From contig NZ_BOMY01000055.1 of the NCBI RefSeq assembly GCF_016862435.1, forward strand, positions 124,001-188,000: a DNA stretch of 64,000 bases, read 5' to 3'. Numbering within the stretch: position 1 is the first letter of the stretch; the number at the start of each line of letters is the position of its first letter. The stretch comes from Paractinoplanes tereljensis. Its GTDB lineage: Bacteria; Actinomycetota; Actinomycetes; Mycobacteriales; Micromonosporaceae. The notes beneath the pieces were generated by a model. That model saw only the letters and a list, made by a program, of their open reading frames with translations, was not told the origin of the DNA and ran no database searches. This document shows positions 63,779-64,000 of the stretch, piece by piece. A program made the position numbers and the translations under genes.

Positions 63779-64000
63779 CGGCGCCGCGGCGCCGGGGCCG
63801 GCCCGGCCACGACCAGGACGCCGTGCTCAACGCGGCGGTCCGCCTGTTCAACGAGCAGGGGTATGACGCGACAAGCATGTTCGACATCGCCGAGTCACTC
63901 GGCATCACCAAGTCGAGCGTTTATCACCACATCAGCGGCAAGGAGCAGTTGCTGCAGATGGCGATGGACCGGGCACTCGACGGACTGTTCGAAGCGGCCG
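63775..64000 (+). CDS. paaR: TetR-family regulator PaaR, partial
   Basis: The N-terminal ~75 residues of a TetR repressor; it runs off the right edge. RRRGRPGHDQDAVLNAAVRL, then FDIAESLGITKSSVYHHISGKE, is the HTH. Its start overlaps the paaI stop by 4 nt. Position beside the paa operon and an exact PaaR-type operator make PaaR the likely identity, with phenylacetyl-CoA as inducer. Confidence 0.85.
   Translation, partial: MTAPRRRGRPGHDQDAVLNAAVRLFNEQGYDATSMFDIAESLGITKSSVYHHISGKEQLLQMAMDRALDGLFEAA

Noticed and set aside
1..64000. tRNA or rRNA genes and transposases
   Set aside because: No TpsiC-like arm, rRNA core or DDE/DEDD transposase was recognised by eye.

Overview
The window is very GC-rich DNA from an actinobacterium. 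It has strong G/C bias at third codon positions, many GTG starts, ATGA/GTGA stop-start overlaps and GGAGG-type ribosome binding sites. The gene families fit the Micromonosporaceae, most likely an Actinoplanes-like soil organism: snapalysin, DUF5990, a TIGR03089-type protein, a CebR-type cellulose operator, F420-dependent oxidoreductase and PaaN-type phenylacetate catabolism. The taxonomic call is inference. Nothing here looks like a phage, plasmid, insertion sequence, rRNA, tRNA or CRISPR array.

0-9.6 kb: the 3' end of a membrane GGDEF-EAL protein, an MFS exporter, an AAA+ ATPase, an SDR facing an XRE/MmyB regulator across a repeat-rich operator region, an F420-type oxidoreductase, an aldo/keto reductase and a TauE-like permease. 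9.6-19.2 kb: an unusual radical SAM protein, a secreted snapalysin, a P450, a polyol dehydrogenase, a secreted CBM2/Cip1-like cellulose-active protein under a perfect CebR palindrome, a ferredoxin coupled to a TetR regulator, and a zinc-ribbon SDR.

19-26.6 kb, mostly on the minus strand: a Gly/Trp-rich secreted protein, a DUF5990-SNF2-SWIM operon, an ATP-grasp/esterase pair and a STAS protein. 26.7-35 kb: an amino-acid permease with a universal stress protein, a Ser/Thr kinase, an agmatinase-family ureohydrolase with a TetR regulator, an M20 peptidase, and a response regulator divergent from a diguanylate cyclase. 35-42.5 kb: a glycan-flavoured block with a beta-propeller glycosidase-like protein, a sulfotransferase, three GT2 glycosyltransferases and two orphan genes.

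42.5-56 kb: a secreted ScyD/E-like propeller, a P-loop kinase, a metallophosphoesterase, an aminoglycoside/hydroxyurea-type phosphotransferase with a repeat-encoded insertion in its active-site region, a single-chain four-domain ABC exporter with one degenerate ATPase site, a TetR-FAD monooxygenase pair, an HtrA-like protease, a low-complexity protein coupled to a lipoprotein, and small proteins.

56-64 kb: a phenylacetate (paa) catabolic locus. The minus-strand operon reads paaN, enoyl-CoA hydratase, paaH, paaA, paaB, paaC, paaD, paaE. It is divergent from paaI-paaR, and a perfect PaaR-type palindrome sits between the -35 and -10 of the paaN promoter. Ring activation ligase (PaaK), thiolase (PaaJ) and the rest of PaaR are not in the window.

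A recurring oddity is short tandem repeats of unrelated unit size (35, 18, 17 and 15 bp), both between genes and inside coding regions. Two of the coding arrays expand a TetR regulator and a kinase.
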